A DNA stretch of 64,000 nt from assembly GCA_002150815.3 (NCBI GenBank), contig NDFF03000037.1:1-64000 (forward strand). Direction: 5' to 3'. Every line of letters starts with the position of its first letter. Within the stretch, counting starts at the first letter, position 1. The translations under genes and the position numbers were made by a program. This stretch comes from Grammothele lineata. Taxonomy: Eukaryota; Basidiomycota; Agaricomycetes; Polyporales; Polyporaceae. This document shows, piece after piece, positions 48,423 through 60,149 of this stretch. The notes under the pieces are model-generated. The model was given only the letters and a program-made list of their open reading frames with translations, ran no database searches and was not told where the DNA came from.

Positions 48423-51218
48423 GGAGGGGAACGGCAGGGTGTGGTGGAACGCCCGTGGGAGGAGATTATAATGCTACGCGGTCACGCAGGGATCCGCCAG
48501 CACCCCACCTCCAGGCTCCCGCTGCCATGGCATGACCTTGTGTGCTCCCTATGACTACAAACGTAGCACGCGGCATTGATCGTGATCCGCGCGGCACAAC
48601 AGCCGGGAACAGGTTTTGCGGGCTGTAGCCTGTGGGACCCAGATTCCAACAAAGAGTAAGGAAGTGCAGGTGATGACCCGCGCTCTCGGGCAGGAACCTG
48701 AGCGCGACCGTGGACCGCGATGAGGCTGCGTCGAAGGTAAGAAGGCTGCGTCGGTGCCCCTGACCGTGCGTAGACTATTTCCGGGAGGGCGTATGTCCGG
48801 ATGCGAGGATGGGGCGGTCGACCGGTACCGGAGGTCGATTGTCGTGGGGAGTTTCTGCGCGTCGCTGTCATGCCGGCACCAGCGGGGCCCGATACAATAC
48901 TGAACGGCCAATCGTCCGTGGGCGGCCATCGCCCATACACGAAGTTGCTCAAGCGAAGCACAGGCGATCCGATATGGCTCCACGCCAATTCGTCCATACA
49001 TACACGCTTACCCATTCGAGACCACAATCCATCTTGGCCCGACCGCACCGCGGTATTAAGCCTCGGTAGCCCGGGAGTTGCCCCAGAATCCAACTACAGC
49101 CGTTTCTTTGTGTTCGAACGACAGCTTGGAATCCATGCCTATGTGAATCCACAAGTCCGTCGGAGTAGTGGGTAACGCACCTACTGATGCACTAACGTGC
49201 TGCGCACTTGTACAGCGAGCGTCCTTCAAAATCTATGCGCTCTCGCATGCGAACTGGCCCCGTCATCAATTTCTCAACCAGAACGCCAATTGACTCATTG
49301 CGTATGACAGGGAAGAGACATCGTCCCTTGCGGCTTGTTGTTGACACGAACGTACCAATGGGGTTGCATCAGAGGCGGGTAGCGTGGAACGGAACGACAA
49401 CAGGATGTAACAAGAAGACCAGAAGCAATATTTCCAGTCATGCGGAGAACCACAATAGATCATCACAACTGACCAGATGTCCATCAGGGGGCGCCTCGGG
49501 AAGCCTCCCGGAATTATCGGCGGTCACTATGTCACCTTCCTGATGAGACAATGCTCTTCGTCGAAATGCGACCGGGGCCATTCAACTTGCTATGTCTTGT
49601 ACATGGCCTACCTACCACAGTAGAATTGCAGGGATATGTATTGCATGGCGTCACGTAATGGGCCGAAGGAAGACCTGGAAGGGGAGACATAAATTAAGCG
49701 CACTTGCTTCTAAGGTGTTCCAAGGATGTACCCAGGACTGCCGTTGTGGGCCCATGTAAGGCGCGCAATGTGTCCACCGGACGCCCTCGAGCCGGGCCAT
49801 TGCATAGTCATCTAAACTTTCTGGTGGACGTCAGGCCCATAACCTTCGAGGTTACGACATGGGGACTAGCGATGTCGAGAAACCGTCAGATGGAATATCA
49901 CGAAGAGAAGGTAGATGCTTCAAACAGGTACGGGACCGAAGGTATTCTGACAAGCGAATCCGTATGTCACATTCTCGGCATGACTTTGCCCAACTCGTAT
50001 GGATCTGAGGCGCAGCTTGCTTGGAATCCCTTGTATCTGAGGACTTGACCAGATTAGAGGCATATCCAGGAGGAGTGTACGTAACATAGAATACGACATT
50101 AACGCCCTGGCTGGCTCGGGCGTGAATGAAGATACAAGTTCATGCGAATGTGTCAGCCGGTCGGCTAGAGAAGCCAGGCGATACAGGGAGAGGGGCATAC
50201 CTCTACGGCGAAAGCGTCAAGAGATAGGAAATAGGAAAGCCGTGAAAATCGTCACAGTCTAGCTTAACGGACGAAGGTCATTCAGCATTCAAGTTAATGA
50301 AATGGCCTAACGTGCGTTAAGCACGTGTATCATTGCAGCGCATACCGTTTATTTGTAACACGTAAGTAGGCGTTGAGCGGTATAGCCTGAACAACCAGGT
50401 GTTGTGAGCCGAACCAAGAGATTCTTCAGGCTCATGAGGGGCAACGACCCATACAATGCTCCTTGCTGCCAGCTATTAGCCTCCCGTCGATGAGTACATG
50501 TAGTGCAAACTGTAGAGCATACTATATGTATACTGCTTGGAGGTCTCAGTTGAGCCTTGAGCTTGAGGTCTAGAGTGAAGCCAAAGTCCGGTCTTCGAGC
50601 GTAGCGCATGCTTGCCGAGGGATAATGCCGTACATGCTCGGTTTCCCAAGGTGATCCTGAGGCTCTCGGAGAAGGCCTAAGCGAAGAGCATCGATAGGGG
50701 GGCTGTTTGAGCTGATCCGACTGGTATCAGAGACTCGCGTTCGACTGATCTAGAGTGGTTCACGGGGCCTTGGAAGTTACTCGTAGTCGCGGCGACATGC
50801 GCGGCGGAGACTCACTAGTGACGCTGACACAGTCAGCGGGCGACGTCGGAGGTGAACATTCGCCACCGGCGCACGGCCGGGCTCCGCTACTAGGTTCGGA
50901 GCAAGCCCCTTGCTCCGGCGCTTGCGCGCCCTCCGCCATCAACACGCTCGAAGGGCGGGCTTGGGTACCTTGGGTGCCGACCCGGGCCGTCCGACTTGTT
51001 GTGGCCAGCGCCGGCGCTAGGCGACCGCAGCTGCCGTTCATCCGTTCACGGCTGTGCCGGCGAAGTGTGCACGGAGTCCCGCTCGTCCTGAGAACTGCAT
51101 CAAGCATCATCATCTCCCGCCTCCTCCTTAGACTTCAAACTTTCGTACTTTGTGCTAAACACGGCTCTGAACGCAACAGCTAAAATGGCGACTAGCGTCT
51201 CTACTGTCTTCCACCACC
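48423..51218. other. Long gene-poor region
   Basis: About 2.8 kb without a gene I can support on either strand. Many short open frames overlap on both strands at 48480-49180 and 50750-51180, as expected in GC-rich noncoding DNA. No terminal repeats, no reverse transcriptase or transposase motifs seen. The right edge is the methyltransferase promoter. Confidence 0.45.
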
Positions 51219-52384
51219 ATGGCCGTCTCTTCCCCTCACGACCGTAGCGTCGACACAGGCTACCGTCGCTTTCCCCTTGACCGGACCCTTCTCCGCCTCT
51301 CTCCAGAAGAGGTCGACTTCTTCAAAACTCAGACTGGAATAAAATCGGAGCGCGCGCTGCTTGATCATATTCACGAGGTGGCTTCGGATGCTTATCAGGT
51401 GCCTTCCCCTCTACTACCGTCCCCATTCCATGACTCAACGCTGTGTACTACATGATAATTTCAGCTGTACCCCTATCCCTGCATACGCTGGTACACGTTT
51501 ACCAGGCGCGTGACGCTCCCTTTCGGTTTTTTTGCCGCACATCCTGATTTTCAGACCAAAGATTGGGCATATCCTCACATCCTGCGTACGAGCACGTTCT
51601 GGCGCAAGCGGCGGCCTCCGCTAAGAACATCCTCGTAGACATTGGGGCAGGATGTGAGTTCATCTCCGTCAGGCGCTTGTTACTGGGGTGTCTCACGGCC
51701 CTTTTCTAGTTGGTACAGATCTGAGGAAGCTCGTCGAGGATGGATACTCCGCCGATAATGCGGTGGCCTTCGACATACATCCCCGTGAGTCCCTTGATCT
51801 GCCTCAAGCTTCGTTCCGCCCATAGACTTACCGAAGACGTAGGCTTCTGGGAGATGGGGCATCGTTTGTTCAAGTCCAGCCCGGAAACTTTCCCCGTCCA
51901 CTTCATCAAGGGAGACGTGTTCGACCTTGAGTCGTGCGTTTCCGACGAAGCATTAAGCAACGCCGTCTCTATCCCGCTAGCACAAATATCGTCGCTTGCT
52001 CTCATGACAGGTAGAATCGCTGTCATCCACACTGGCTATTTCTTCCACCTGTTCAACGAGGATGATCAGAAGCGCATTGCGCTCGTGCTTTCGCGCCTTC
52101 TGTCCCGTCGCTCGGGAGCAATCATTTTCGGGCGCCACAAGGGTCTGCCATCGCCGGGTCATGACGACGCGCTCACCCAAGGCCGGCCCATGTTCTGCCA
52201 CTCACCGGAGAGCTGGAAGAAGCTCTGGGAGGAGATCTTGGGAGACCGTGCGATAGTCGTGGCGGAGTTATCCGGTCTACCCGAGCTGGGATCTGCGAAG
52301 GCCTCGGTGGGCAAGGACGACGGCTATCCGGCGCGCACCCCGAAAGGGTCGCGGTACATGGCATGGAGCGTTACGTTGCTCTGA
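51219..52384 (+). CDS. AusD-like SAM-dependent methyltransferase
   Basis: Five exons: 51219-51398, 51465-51505, 51562-51653, 51710-51784, 51843-52384; 309 residues. The N-terminal LLRLSPEEVDFFKTQTGI, the LYPYPCIRWYTF segment, motif I VDIGAGFGTDLRKL, FWEMGHRLFKSSPETFPVHF and the VIHTGYFFHLFNEDDQ block follow the fungal methyltransferase type named for AusD of austinol synthesis, a group found in meroterpenoid and other specialised pathways. Substrate cannot be told. The exon 2/3 junction only keeps frame with a GC donor (ACCAG|GCGCGT) and acceptor after CCAAAG, so this junction is the weakest part. No signal peptide or membrane helix: cytosolic. It lies 408 bp upstream of GMC gene 1, same strand. 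Confidence 0.78.
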
Positions 52385-52792
52385 GTCGGCTGTTTGTAGC
52401 CCTCGGGGCTGCTCTACAGGTTACGCGATCCCTATCACGACGACACGGCGATGTTGCAGCAGTAGCTGTACTTCTTTGGTTTCGACTGTCTGTTGTATTA
52501 CGTTCTAGGTTGTAGGGGACGGTATGTATGCTTTATGACAGCAGCGACGGGCGCAAGGTGGGCGTAGGCATGTCATGATGTTCAAACGATCACCCGCACC
52601 TCGTGAACGGAAGGCTAAGGTGTGAGAGCGCCGATGTTTTACGGAATCGGCCAGCTGGGTGGGCGCCGAGATGTCCCTCAGCGTTCTCATCATCGACGAC
52701 CGCCCTTCGATCGCCAACGTCTTCGCTTCTGTTAATCCTCAAAATGCCGATGCCATTGATGTTCCCCCGCCCACCATCCCCTCAGCTTCACC
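52385..52792 (+). promoter_or_regulatory. GMC gene 1 promoter region
   Basis: 408 bp between the methyltransferase stop and the GMC start. It must contain the 3' end of one and the promoter of the other. No clear TATA box; a C-rich leader precedes the ATG. Confidence 0.45.
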
Positions 52793-55617
52793 ATGTCTTC
52801 CCCCGCGATCTCCCCTGAAGAGTTCACGTCGGCCGTGTATGATTACATCGTCGTTGGTGGAGGCACAGCCGGTCTCGTGGTGGCTGCTAGGTACGCTTGG
52901 CCTATTCGAAGCATGTCTCGCACTCACAATCCCTGCAGACTTTCCGAAAACCCAGATGTCACTGTGACTGTTATTGAAGCAGGTGGCTGGGATCCCACTG
53001 TCCCCGGAGTTAACATTCCCGGTGAGCAAGTTACCCGTGTAGCTGAACAGTTCATTTAGATAGCTCTAAATGGCACCTAGGAATGGCCGGATCCACCCTA
53101 ACAAACCCGAAGCACGACTGGACGTTTATGACCGTACCGCAGGTGCATTCCAATAACCGGCCTGTTTATCAGCCCCGGTGAGCATCTTCATGACAGGGGG
53201 TGGGAGGCCGAAACGACCGTTTACACTATGTGCCTCAGAGGGAAGGGTCTAGGCGGCTCATCTGCAGTATGTACTTTCTGCCTAATTCAAGGAACGGATC
53301 TAAGTGCTTGGGTGATGTAGATCAACTTCTTGGGTCTGAACCGGTGAGGAACCTCGCCTTTCCGAGCTTGACAAAATACTAACTGCGAAGAAAGTGCTCC
53401 CGCTCACGAGTACGATGGTGGGTATCGTGGACGACGCTACTTATGTCCGGTGATCGCTTACGAGCATACTGCCAGACATCGAGAAGCTCGGGAACCCCGG
53501 CTGGAACTGGGCCGAGTTCCTCAAGTACATGAAGAAGGTATGCCATTCACGTCAACGTGGATCCACCAGTTTCGAACTCAATCACTGCTGCCACTGCAGT
53601 CAGAATCGACACAGCCGCTGGACCCCGAAGTGGCCAAGAAGTTCACGATCGAGCTGCCTACCGAACAGTGGCACGGCACGTCCGGGCCGATTGCCAAGTC
53701 GTACCCGACCCACTTCAACGCCCTCCACACCGTCCTCACCGACACGTTTGACAAGGCCGGTGTCCCACTCAATTCGGAACCCGTGAGTACCGAGATCTGT
53801 GTAGCTCGTACAAAGCTCATACTTTCTTTCAGAATAATGGCAATAGCTTGGGCTCGTCCATGCAATTTACATCCGTCGACTCCCAAACCGCGACTCGGAG
53901 CTACTCCGCCTCGGTACGTGGCAAGCAAGTTTTTCGATGGAGCATACAGTGACCTAGGGCTCGCTTAGGCTTACTATGTTCCGAACGCGGGGAGGAAGAA
54001 TCTCACAGTCATGGTCGACTCTCCTGTGTCCAAGATCGTGTTCCAGCCTAGCTCTAACCCCTTGGTTGCTACCGGGGTTGAATTCATCAATGGAGGCAGG
54101 AAGCATATCGCTTCCGCCAGAAAAGAAGTCATCTTGTCTGCAGGATCATTTCAATCCCCCCAGATCTTGGAGCTCTCCGGTATGTGATATCATGCTCACC
54201 TGCCTTCTACTTGCGCCTCACCGTATAATAGGCGTTGGTAACCGGGAAATACTGGAGAGGTTCGGGATTCCGACCCTTCTAGACCTACCGAGCGTTGGAG
54301 AGAATCTCCGTCAGTAATCTCACGCGTTACGTTCTATTCGCTCAGCTGACTGTTTGCTTCCAGAGGTGAATTGTGTGCAGTCGTTGGATTACTAGGATCA
54401 CATCTTCGTGACCCTTATTCACGAGATTGATTCAACCATTCCAACAATCGACGTTGTGCAGGATCTGGAAGAAATCAAGAAGGCGCAAGAACTATAGCAA
54501 GTTGTCTATCATGTATTCTTCATATCTACTAACTGCGTACTCAGCGCGAAGAAGGAAGGTTTTTTGACTTCAGCACTTGCCGACATTTTTGTGTTCACCC
54601 CGGCTTCTACCGTCGTGAACGAGGATCAGGTCAAGGTATGGGTTGACAAGACGACTTCCCTCATTGAGACGGCCTCCGGCGGTTACAAGAAGCAGCTTGA
54701 ACTCCAACGCCAGTGGTTCCTTGATTCAAAGTCGGGCGAGGCAGAGTAAGTCTTCGGGTCTGATCTGAGGATGTCCAGGCCAGCGTTACCACGGTATGCT
54801 CATGTTACCCATTGTATCAGGTTCATTCCCTTCCCCGGGTTTTTCCTTCCGTCTGGTTTGAAACCTACGCCGGGCTCGCGTTACTCTTCAATGAATGGCG
54901 TCATCATGCACCCCCTTTCGCGTGGTTCAGTGCATATCGCCTCGGCAGACGTGAACGTTCCTCCCGCCATCGATCCCAGTACGCATGAGTTCTTCCCGTG
55001 ACATCTGGTTGGCTCACGCTCACTTGCTTTACATTTAGACTACTTCGCAAACTCGCAAGACTTGGAGACGATGGTCTCGATCATCAAGTTTGGTCTGAAG
55101 GTGTACAACACAAGCCCGCTCCGCGACGTCGTCCGGAGGCAGATCGCGCCGGCTCCCGAGGACAGTGCGACAGACGAATCGCTCGCCGAGTACATCAAGA
55201 ACAACTGCGGGCCGCTCTACCACCCCCTCGGGACATTGTCAATGCTTCCCCGCGAGCACGGCGGTGTAGTAGACCCTGAGCTGAAAGTATACGGCACGGC
55301 GAATGTACGCGTGGTGCGTGCCCGTTCTCTCGCCTCCAGGCACGAGATAGAAGTATATTTAAATGCTGATGTATCGCCGACGTGTCCCTAGGTTGACGCG
55401 TCAATCATCCCGATAGTGGGTCGCTGTGTCTGAATCTTGATACTGGATCGTCTTGACGTCTGATACCTCCGCAGGAGATTGGAGCTCACATTCTTGCCAC
55501 CGTCTACGCCGTCGCCGAAAAGGTCAGACGGTACATTCACTAGACCGCTCGATGCGTCACTAACATGAATACCCAATGTTATACTAGGGTGCCGATATCA
55601 TCAAGCGGGCTATGTAG
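52793..55617 (+). CDS. GMC oxidoreductase 1 (cytosolic aryl-alcohol-oxidase-like)
   Basis: FAD-dependent alcohol/sugar oxidase family. About 18 coding exons plus a predicted 2-nt one, from 52793-52890 to 55588-55617; 601 residues. The FAD-binding [14 protein letters not shown] is at residues 20-33, then [48 protein letters not shown], and the C-terminal catalytic region [11 protein letters not shown] with [14 protein letters not shown], which supplies two active-site histidines. There is no signal peptide, unlike secreted aryl-alcohol oxidases. Exons 4, 5 and 6 are 28, 23 and 23 nt. Two splice oddities: between GENL and DHIF the frame is kept only if a 2-nt exon AG (54364-54365) is used, and the next intron starts with GCAAGT at 54497. 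Close paralogue of GMC gene 3. If the AG step fails the gene is broken. Confidence 0.78.
54310..54395 (+). other. Unusual splice junction: 2-nt exon or recursive splice site
   Basis: Intron 54310-54363 (GTCAGT, CTGAC branch-like box, TTCCAG) is followed by AG then GTGAAT and a 30-nt stretch ending TACTAG at 54395. Using the AG as a two-base exon restores CAG (Gln) in the conserved NLQ-DH motif. Without it the frame shifts. Confidence 0.5.
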
Positions 55618-56590
55618 AATGAATGGTCGAACGACCGCAGATTTCGTAACGCCATCTCTTTCAGTGTTGTATTATTCCTGTGTTGTATCCTGGTAGAGGG
55701 CTCATATAACCGTCTCAAGTTCCTTGGGCTCGGGTTATTTGTGCGGGTGACCTATTGCACGACGGGACGAACGTCGGCCTGGACCGATGTTGGGTCATGA
55801 TGGCGAGTGTTTGATATCTGGATGACTACGCGGAGTCTTTTGTCAAAGTCCGCGATCTCAATCATCGGTCCAAAAGCGATCTCGCCGGCGGCGGCCGGTT
55901 TACGCCGGCTCGAAATTACACATGACCCTACTTCCGGGTTATAGGGGGTGTAGGATATTGTGTGTCCAGCCAAGTTGGGGAGGCTGAAACAGCGCCCGTT
56001 ACGTTAACCCACACGCTGTGAGAGCCTGCTGCGAACAAGAGAACGTACGGCTTTCCTGATGTCAGAATGAATGGAATTCGAAATTTCCAGCTGTACGATC
56101 ACGCCGTTGAACCTCGACATTTGCCCACGAATACTTGACATCCCGTGCCGCACACGAGATACTGTCTTACATATCCGTACTAAACTGTAAGACTTCCTAG
56201 GAAGATGGGAACATACGTACGAGGTGTTCTAGCGCTTCTGGATCGAAGGCGGGGGCTACCGATGATTTCTCTTCTCACCCAGAATTCGTTTCAAATGTAT
56301 ACGTCCGGAATGCCGAACACCCATGAAAGCCCTGGTACATATGATTGACCGACTCGACGACCTACGTAACGGCGCAACGTGCCGTGGCGAAGTGTACGAA
56401 GCGTCAATGCTCGTCTCTTGAAAATGAGCTATTGGGGTCCAGGGGCGGTAGAAACGAGGCTCCACATAGTGGAATGTCTTATGTCAATATTTGTTAACGA
56501 GAGACACGCTCAAAGCGGCATGAACAAGAAAGCGGAGACATTAATAGGGATATACGTTATGTAAACGTACGCCGATGCCCGGAGCAACAA
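55618..56590. other. Convergent intergenic region, GMC genes 1 and 2
   Basis: 973 bp between the stop codons of the convergent GMC genes 1 (plus) and 2 (minus). No gene recognised; frames are short and unsupported. Confidence 0.5.
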
Positions 56591-59530
56591 CTAATTCGAC
56601 AGAATGATGTCCGAAGCCTGCGCGTTGAACCGAAAGGCATCAGCAAGTACAAGGTGCATAGCCTGGTAGTAGTATTGCACTCACCTTCTCCGCCATGGCA
56701 TAGATAGTCGCCTGGAGGTGGCCGGCAATGTGCAGTGGGACGAGAGACGCATCAACGACACGCAAGTTGTCCGTGCCGTATACCTTCAGGGTCGTCGGGT
56801 CCACGACACCTAAGAGCAGGAGCCGTATCAGGGGCTGCTGCAATGAACGGCGCAATGCGGACGACGTACCTCCTAGAGATTGGGGGAGCATAACCGCAGT
56901 ACCGGCCGGATGGAAGACCGTCGCCAAGGATGCCTTCAGGTACCTGTTATGGGCGCGAGTATCCGTGAACGAGACGCCGCATTCGTAGAGCACATACTAT
57001 CGGGGCATGTCGTGGTACGCCGCCGAAGAAACGAGGGCGGTGAGACTTACGAAAGGAAATCGGCATCACTCGTAACATCCACGGGTGGATCGTGGGGGCC
57101 GATCACAAAAGGAGAAAGCGGCTGAGTCTGGGAGATCATGCGCGCGAACTTGATGGATTCAAGGAAGGACTGGAGGTCTGCGGGCACGGCCGTTCATGGG
57201 AACACGTAACAGACACCGAAAGAGCATGTGACCCACCAACATCGTTGTTGACATAGTTGGGATTGATGAGCGGTTGAACAGTGGGGTCACTGGTGTTGAT
57301 GTGCTGAAATAATGTGAGGACCCGATGGAAATGATGCACTGCGCACTCGAAGGAAACTTACGACGTTCCCTCTGGCAAAGGGGTGCTTTCGACCATATTG
57401 TTCAGCGTTAATGCTCCGGTGGAGATATTGTCAGCTTACCAGAATGCAAGTGTTAATAGTCAGGTATGAGTCGCCGTCCGTGGGGGCGATCCCAGTCAGA
57501 CCACCTCCGGGAAACATGATCAACTCAGATTGAGCAACCGCGTCCTCTTCGAGCCACTTCAGTTGAATATCGTACTGCATCTTCGTGAGGGGCGAGAGGT
57601 TGGTCGCGTCGGCGAGAGCCGCGGCATTCTGCTTGATTGTCTGCGCGATTTCGGCGGACACGACGGAACCCAGAGGAACAAAGGCCAATGCCGAGTGGAT
57701 CTCAGACAGAAGACCAGTGCCATTGGCAGCACTAGGAAAATGGGTAGTTTAGGCTGCTGTCCATGGAGACAGTTTACAGGCGATGTCACGCACTACAGAG
57801 CCTCTTGTTCGGCAAGAAATGTAGGATCGTTTCTCATATTGTCTGCGAGGGACGATGTCATGTTTCCGTCAAGATTGAAGCCATGAATAACGGCCTACCA
57901 AACGTGCTGAAACCGTCCTGGATCTGGAAGTCCGACAGCACAGAAACATGATCCTGAAGGTTCTCGCCAACACCTGGGAGGTCGACGAGAGCATCAATGC
58001 CTGCCGACGCGAGGATAGTCTTATTTCCAATGCCTATGTCTTTGTCAGCACCTCCGATATATGAGACTTCCTCCACAATCGCATACCAGAAAGCTCCAGG
58101 AGTTGTGGGGTCTGTAGGGCACCTATTACACTGTCAGACCACATACTCCAAACCAGGCGCTTTAAACTTGAAGACTTGCCTGCGGAGAGAATGATTTCCC
58201 TATTTGCGGAAATGGTACCTGTGACCCCAGTCGAATTCAACGCTATCACCTCAACACCCGTCGCCTTCAAATTCTGCGAGTCATTAGAGAAAGTGACCTT
58301 TGTCGCCTGATGTCCAGAGATTGTTGGTTAGTAGTTATAGCGTAAGAAAGACGTTTGCAGATTTATAAGCGCACCAATGTTGTTAGGAATACTTGCAGGT
58401 TAGGGCGGCTGGAGCTGACGTTGTAGTATGTACTCGCAGAGTACGAGCGTTTCCCGACATCTTTCACCCTGTCGATAGAGTTCTGAGAGTTGTAGAGACC
58501 GGTTCCATTCCCATTATACTACAATATGATCAGACGGCAGTCAAAAGGTACGAGAGTTGTTATAGTACAAACCGGGTCACTGTTGGTAAAAATCCCAAGC
58601 TTGTTGACGGCTTGTACGTAGGTGTCTGTGATGTTGCTATAAAAGTTCTCGTAGGAAGACTACAAATCATCTCTTAAAGGTGAACAACGAAATCGAATAC
58701 ATGGCCCTACCTGAAGAATGCCGGAGCGGCCATTGAATTGGTTGAATTCCGAATCCGAGAGAACGCTTGGGCCGTTCAGAAGGCCGGCGCCGCTGGGTGG
58801 GGGCGACGCCACTGCCTCGGCTTTCTTGAAGTAGGGAAGGAGGTTGTTCCAATTCCAACCCGTCGCGCCGAGCTATAGAGGATATAAGAAAACCATGCCT
58901 ATTTTGAACAAAGACAGCCAAGCAAGGCATACCTGCTCCCAAGCGTCGTATTCTTCCGCGGACGCCCTGTCCCACGCCATGAAGTTCAGACCGCTAGAGC
59001 CTCCAAGCATCTTTCCGCGCGGCTGAGCGCGCACGGAACCATCCAGGGCCGCCTGGGGAACGGTCGCAAAATTCCAGTCGAAATCAGGGTTGCCAATCGC
59101 ACGACCAAAGAAATCTTGCGATTCCGACAACGGCGTCAGACAAACCACGGCGATAGACGCGGAATCAGTGACAGGACGCACTAGGGGTATCAACTAAAGG
59201 TTCGTTGACATGGTGGGCCCCGCCTTCAATGACCGCGACGGTGACAGCAGGATCTTCGCTGAGCCTGGCAGCGACAACGAGTCCCGCGGTACCTCCGCCT
59301 ACAACCGAGATAAGATCATGAGCAACCTGTACACCTACGACAAGCTCTGCAACATAGTAATCCGTACCAACGATTACGTAGTCAAAGGTCTTGTCAGAAG
59401 CTGTACAGAGCCGCTGGCATGAATAGGATGGCCCTGACTCCCAAGTGGGAGAGTACTCGCCTGACGGTGCTCCATAAACAGACAGAGCGCAGGCCAGGAC
59501 CACCGCTAATAGAAGCTTCGGGCTGAACAT
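56591..59530 (-). CDS. GMC oxidoreductase 2, secreted (aryl-alcohol-oxidase-like)
   Basis: About 17 short exons on the minus strand encode a GMC protein with a signal peptide (MFSPKLLLAVVLACALSVYG), so it is probably exported. Visible blocks: [147 protein letters not shown] and FHPAGTAVMLPQSLGG. The end reads GHLQATIYAMAEKASDIIL. The catalytic His (FHPAGT) and second His/Asn position (GHLQAT) are present. Several NxS/NxT sequons fit secretion. The intron after SAG uses a canonical GC donor (GCAAGT at 58179). Family members generate H2O2 from aryl alcohols or oxidise sugars; the substrate is unknown here. Confidence 0.85.
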
Positions 59531-60149
59531 GATGAGAGAAGGAACGAAGAAAGGAAGTGAAGATCCTGGTGATGTCTACACAAGAACGATCTGCGGGTTT
59601 TTATGGGATCCCAGTAACGGGAAACTCGCCAACACGTCGCGGGAGTGTATGTGTGAATACTCATTGGTGCTGGCAGCTCCGTGCTGACTGGGAGTGGTAA
59701 CAGGCCTCAAAGCGCCGGACTGCCCGCGGCTATAGCTTCTCCGACGCGACGCTTACCCTGACCAGACGGGCTAGAAAGTGAGACCTACCCAATCGGCGAT
59801 ACCGCAGTGTTTGAAAAAGGTGCTGGATCAACGACTACGACGTACGGGCGGGCGAACACAGCGCGTTCCTGAGTATCGTCGTCGGCACCACGGCGTTAAG
59901 GCAAAGACTCCCGGGAGCTGATGGCGAGATGCCCATTGCCCACAATGTCCAGAGTGCAACGGGCGGAGGAATGATGATCAAAGGTCGCCGGGGTATCATT
60001 TTCTCCAATAGATTCGTTTAATGTATTCAATGGAGAGGGACGCCTGCGAGCACTGCGGTCCTAGGACGGTTGACTTTAGAATGATCACAAAGCGGTGGAG
60101 TAGGTTACGGTGCGTAAGACTTTACAAATACATGAGGGGAACCAACGTT
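59531..60149. other. Intergenic: GMC gene 2 promoter and 3' flank of next gene
   Basis: About 620 bp between two minus-strand genes. A CATAAAAA motif (59598-59605, minus strand) lies about 70 bp upstream of the GMC gene 2 ATG and may act as its TATA box. No coding signal. Confidence 0.45.

Noticed and set aside
48482..49180. Long overlapping frames suggesting a transposon remnant
   Set aside because: No transposase or reverse-transcriptase motif, no terminal repeats or target duplications seen.
50755..51183. Open frames on both strands left of the methyltransferase
   Set aside because: Overlapping frames on opposite strands in GC-rich DNA with no conserved motif look like chance.
56885..57055. 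Frame break in GMC gene 2 before the catalytic FHPAGT exon
   Set aside because: The nearest acceptor gives the wrong phase, but the acceptor ending CATAACAG joins FLS to YLKASLATVFHP in frame, so the gene is intact there.
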